Shown: positions 4,913-6,488 of the stretch, in pieces
How positions within the stretch are numbered: the stretch's first letter is position 1
How the letters are laid out: each line of letters begins with the position of its first letter
Origin: an uncultured Collinsella sp.
Lineage (GTDB): Bacteria > Actinomycetota > Coriobacteriia > Coriobacteriales > Coriobacteriaceae
Length of the DNA: 6,488 nucleotides
Assembly (NCBI GenBank): GCA_958348225.1
Contig: CATVYG010000054.1
Location: forward strand, 1 to 6,488
Direction: 5' to 3'
The notes under the pieces: model-generated
The model's database searches: none
Told to the model about the DNA's origin: nothing
Seen by the model: the letters and a program-made list of their open reading frames with translations, nothing else
Translations under genes and position numbers: made by a program

Positions 4913-6307
4913 ATGTGCAATGTTTCTCTCAACGGTACGCAACCGTCCGATGCCTCCCTGCGCGTCCTGCGCGCGCTTGAGGCGGCTGGTCTTGAGGTTT
5001 GGTACGTTGGCGGTTGGGTGCGCGACGCCCTGATGGGATGCCCCAGCCACGATGTTGATATGTGCTGTAGCGGCCTGTGGCAGGAGTCCAAGGCGGCGCT
5101 CGAGGCCGCTGATATCGCGGTCGTGGAGTCGGGCATTAAATTTGGCGGAATCACGGCTATTTCCGATGGCGAGCGTATCGAGGTCACCACGTACCGCCTG
5201 GATGGCTTTTACACCGATGGGCGCCATCCTCAGAGTGTCGAGCGTGCCGCCTCGCTCGAGGACGATCTGGCCCGCCGCGACTTTACCGTCAACGCCATGG
5301 CCTGGCATCCCGAGCGCGGGCTTGTCGACCGCTACGACGGCCAGGGTGATCTGGAGCGCAAGCTGATTCGCGCTGTCGGTGATCCCAAGCGTCGCTTTAA
5401 CGAGGACGCCCTGCGCATGCTGCGTGCGGTGCGCTTTGCCTGCCGTCTGGACTTTATGATTGAGCCCGAGACTAAGCGTGCGCTTGCCGAGTGCGCGCCG
5501 CTGCTCGATGCCGTGGCGCGCGAGCGTGTGGGTATTGAGCTCGAGGGCATTCTTTCGACCGGTCATGGGGGAGACGCGATGCTTCGCTATCCCGAGCTCA
5601 TCTGTGCCGCTGTGCCCGAGTTGGCAGCGGGTCGCGGGTTTGATCAGCGAAGTGTCTACCATGCGTTTAACGTCTACGAGCATATCGCCCGTGTGCTGAC
5701 AGTGGCAGGGGAGCTGGCGCTGTGCGACGGCGTCGCGCCATCGTCGAGCCTTATGTGGGCGGCGTTTTTGCACGATGTGTCCAAGCCCGAGTGTTTCACG
5801 GTCGACCATGCCGGTAGCGGACACTTCTACGGTCATCCCGAGCTCGGCGCCAAGAAGGCGCGCGTCATTATGGATCGCCTGGCGCTCTCGCACGACTTGG
5901 TGCGCGACGTGTGCCTGCTCATCAAATACCATGACAAGCCGCTGCGCCCCGAGCGCTCCTGTCTGCTCAATATGATGCGCGCGCTTTCGGGTGAGGGCGT
6001 CGACACGGCCCGCCTGATTGACGAGCTCATGGACCTTAAGCGCGCCGACACACTTGGCAAGGCCCCGTCGTGCTTCTATTACGTTGAGACGATTGAGGAG
6101 ATGCGCGCGATGGCGCACGAGCTGCTGAGGGCGGGGGAGCCCTATACGCTCAAGATGCTCGCCATCAACGGCGGCGACCTGATCCGTGCTGGAGTCAAGC
6201 CCGGGCCGGAACTGGGCCAGCTTCTCAACTCCGCCCTCGACGCCGTGATCGAAGACAACATTCCCAACGAGCGCGAAGCTCTTTTGGTCCATCTCAACCT
6301 GAATTAG
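4913..6307 (+). CDS. cca: CCA-adding tRNA nucleotidyltransferase, class II, with HD domain
   Basis: Adds or repairs the 3' CCA end of tRNAs in the cytoplasm, using CTP and ATP without a nucleic-acid template. The 464-residue protein shows the class II order. The nucleotidyltransferase head has YVGGWVRDALMG (31-42) and the metal-binding pair Asp47/Asp49. RRDFTVNAMA lies at 121-130. The nucleotide-recognition motif EDALR (164-168) is intact, which argues for a templating pocket for both C and A. A C-terminal HD domain has candidate metal ligands at His257, HD at 287-288, His308 and HD at 340-341. The final GGDLI and GPELGQLL (420-438) are typical of the tail region. ATG 4913 follows AGGAGG (4899-4904) at eight bases; ATG 4907 is too close to that site and a GTG at 4895 precedes it. 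Transcription is probably separate from the sugar genes. A tRNA gene lies downstream. Whether the HD domain is active cannot be judged. Confidence 0.94.
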   Translation: MCNVSLNGTQPSDASLRVLRALEAAGLEVWYVGGWVRDALMGCPSHDVDMCCSGLWQESKAALEAADIAVVESGIKFGGITAISDGERIEVTTYRLDGFYTDGRHPQSVERAASLEDDLARRDFTVNAMAWHPERGLVDRYDGQGDLERKLIRAVGDPKRRFNEDALRMLRAVRFACRLDFMIEPETKRALAECAPLLDAVARERVGIELEGILSTGHGGDAMLRYPELICAAVPELAAGRGFDQRSVYHAFNVYEHIARVLTVAGELALCDGVAPSSSLMWAAFLHDVSKPECFTVDHAGSGHFYGHPELGAKKARVIMDRLALSHDLVRDVCLLIKYHDKPLRPERSCLLNMMRALSGEGVDTARLIDELMDLKRADTLGKAPSCFYYVETIEEMRAMAHELLRAGEPYTLKMLAINGGDLIRAGVKPGPELGQLLNSALDAVIEDNIPNEREALLVHLNLN

Positions 6308-6337
6308 CTACCTATTTGACCTGCGTGTTCCATAACC

Positions 6338-6360
6338 TGCCGACATTTTTTCGGCAATTT
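6338..6360 (+). terminator. Weak terminator candidate after cca
   Basis: TGCCGA (6338-6343) and TCGGCA (6351-6356) form a six-pair stem around a T-rich loop, followed by only ATTT. The T-run sits mostly in the loop rather than after the stem, so efficiency is doubtful. It is the best candidate between the cca stop and the tRNA promoter. Confidence 0.4.
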
Positions 6361-6371
6361 GGAATTTCTTC

Positions 6372-6400
6372 TTGCGCTGACGTTTTTTGTCCCGTAATAT
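6372..6400 (+). promoter_or_regulatory. Promoter for tRNA-Glu
   Basis: TTGCGC (6372-6377) and TAATAT (6395-6400) are separated by exactly 17 bases and resemble the -35 and -10 boxes of the main sigma factor. The predicted start near 6407 would leave a leader of about 28 bases before the tRNA, to be removed by RNase P. The -35 matches only TTG of the consensus, but the spacing and position are good. Confidence 0.5.
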
Positions 6401-6434
6401 ATTTCCTCGCAGCACGGCAGTGCAGATGTCATGT

Positions 6435-6488
6435 GGCCCGTTCGTCTAGCGGTTTAGGACGCCGCCCTCTCAAGGCGGAGATCACCAG
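6435..6488 (+). tRNA. tRNA-Glu (anticodon CTC), cut by the window end
   Basis: The sequence follows the tRNA-Glu pattern. The 5' acceptor strand is GGCCCGT (6435-6441), the D arm starts GTCTAG and ends GGAC. The anticodon stem CCGCC/GGCGG (6462-6466, 6474-6478) encloses the loop CTCTCAA with anticodon CTC (6469-6471), reading GAG. A five-base variable region is followed by ACCAG, the first strand of the T stem, at which the window ends. The T loop, acceptor 3' strand and any encoded CCA are missing, so it cannot be said whether this tRNA needs the CCA-adding enzyme encoded just upstream for its end. Confidence 0.93.

Noticed and set aside
4859..6292. 477-codon open frame on the - strand opposite cca
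   Set aside because: Antisense shadow of a conserved gene with intact motifs on the + strand.
2..6434. CRISPR array, transposase or prophage genes
   Set aside because: No spaced direct repeats, no transposase or phage motifs in any gene; all five coding genes are housekeeping or sugar metabolism.

Overview
The window looks like chromosomal DNA from a GC-rich actinobacterium, most likely of the Coriobacteriia and probably close to Collinsella. This is inferred from strong C/G bias at third codon positions, actinobacterial-style protein sequences with clear Shine-Dalgarno sites, and the phosphotransferase/1-phosphofructokinase gene content. No species marker such as rRNA is present, so the assignment is tentative.

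Layout, all genes on the + strand. Positions 1-451 hold no convincing gene but contain a striking 129-nt inverted repeat (185-313) and the leader of ptsH. Then come ptsH (HPr, 452-715), an intercistronic region with an attenuator-like hairpin, an internal -10 candidate and a second inverted repeat, ptsI (Enzyme I, 849-2552), a short spacer with two mutually exclusive hairpins, and a first 1-phosphofructokinase-like PfkB kinase (2627-3559) closed by a strong intrinsic terminator (3587-3619). A second, separately transcribed paralogue of that kinase (3787-4719) has its own -10-like site, an inverted repeat over its ribosome binding site and its own terminator (4741-4776). Next is a class II CCA-adding tRNA nucleotidyltransferase with an HD domain (4913-6307). 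The window ends inside a tRNA-Glu(CTC) gene (6435 onward) that has a recognisable promoter.

Function. HPr and EI are the general phosphoryl-transfer proteins of the sugar PTS: PEP -> EI (His186, numbered from the chosen start) -> HPr (His15) -> sugar-specific EII proteins. The two kinases would phosphorylate fructose 1-phosphate, the product of a fructose PTS, to fructose 1,6-bisphosphate. The cluster therefore joins PTS energisation to entry of its product into glycolysis. No EII permease is visible, so the transporter must be outside the window. CCA-adding enzyme and tRNA-Glu form an unrelated tRNA-maturation neighbourhood.

The most interesting points are the long near-continuous hairpin upstream of ptsH, an inverted repeat directly in front of each of the four sugar genes, and divergence of the tandem kinases. 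Both have Cys-Ala-Gly-Asp where Gly-Ala-Gly-Asp is expected. The first copy has also lost a conserved Asn and has a reshaped ATP-side loop. I saw no mobile element, CRISPR array or defence system, and nothing that clearly amounts to a new multi-gene system.
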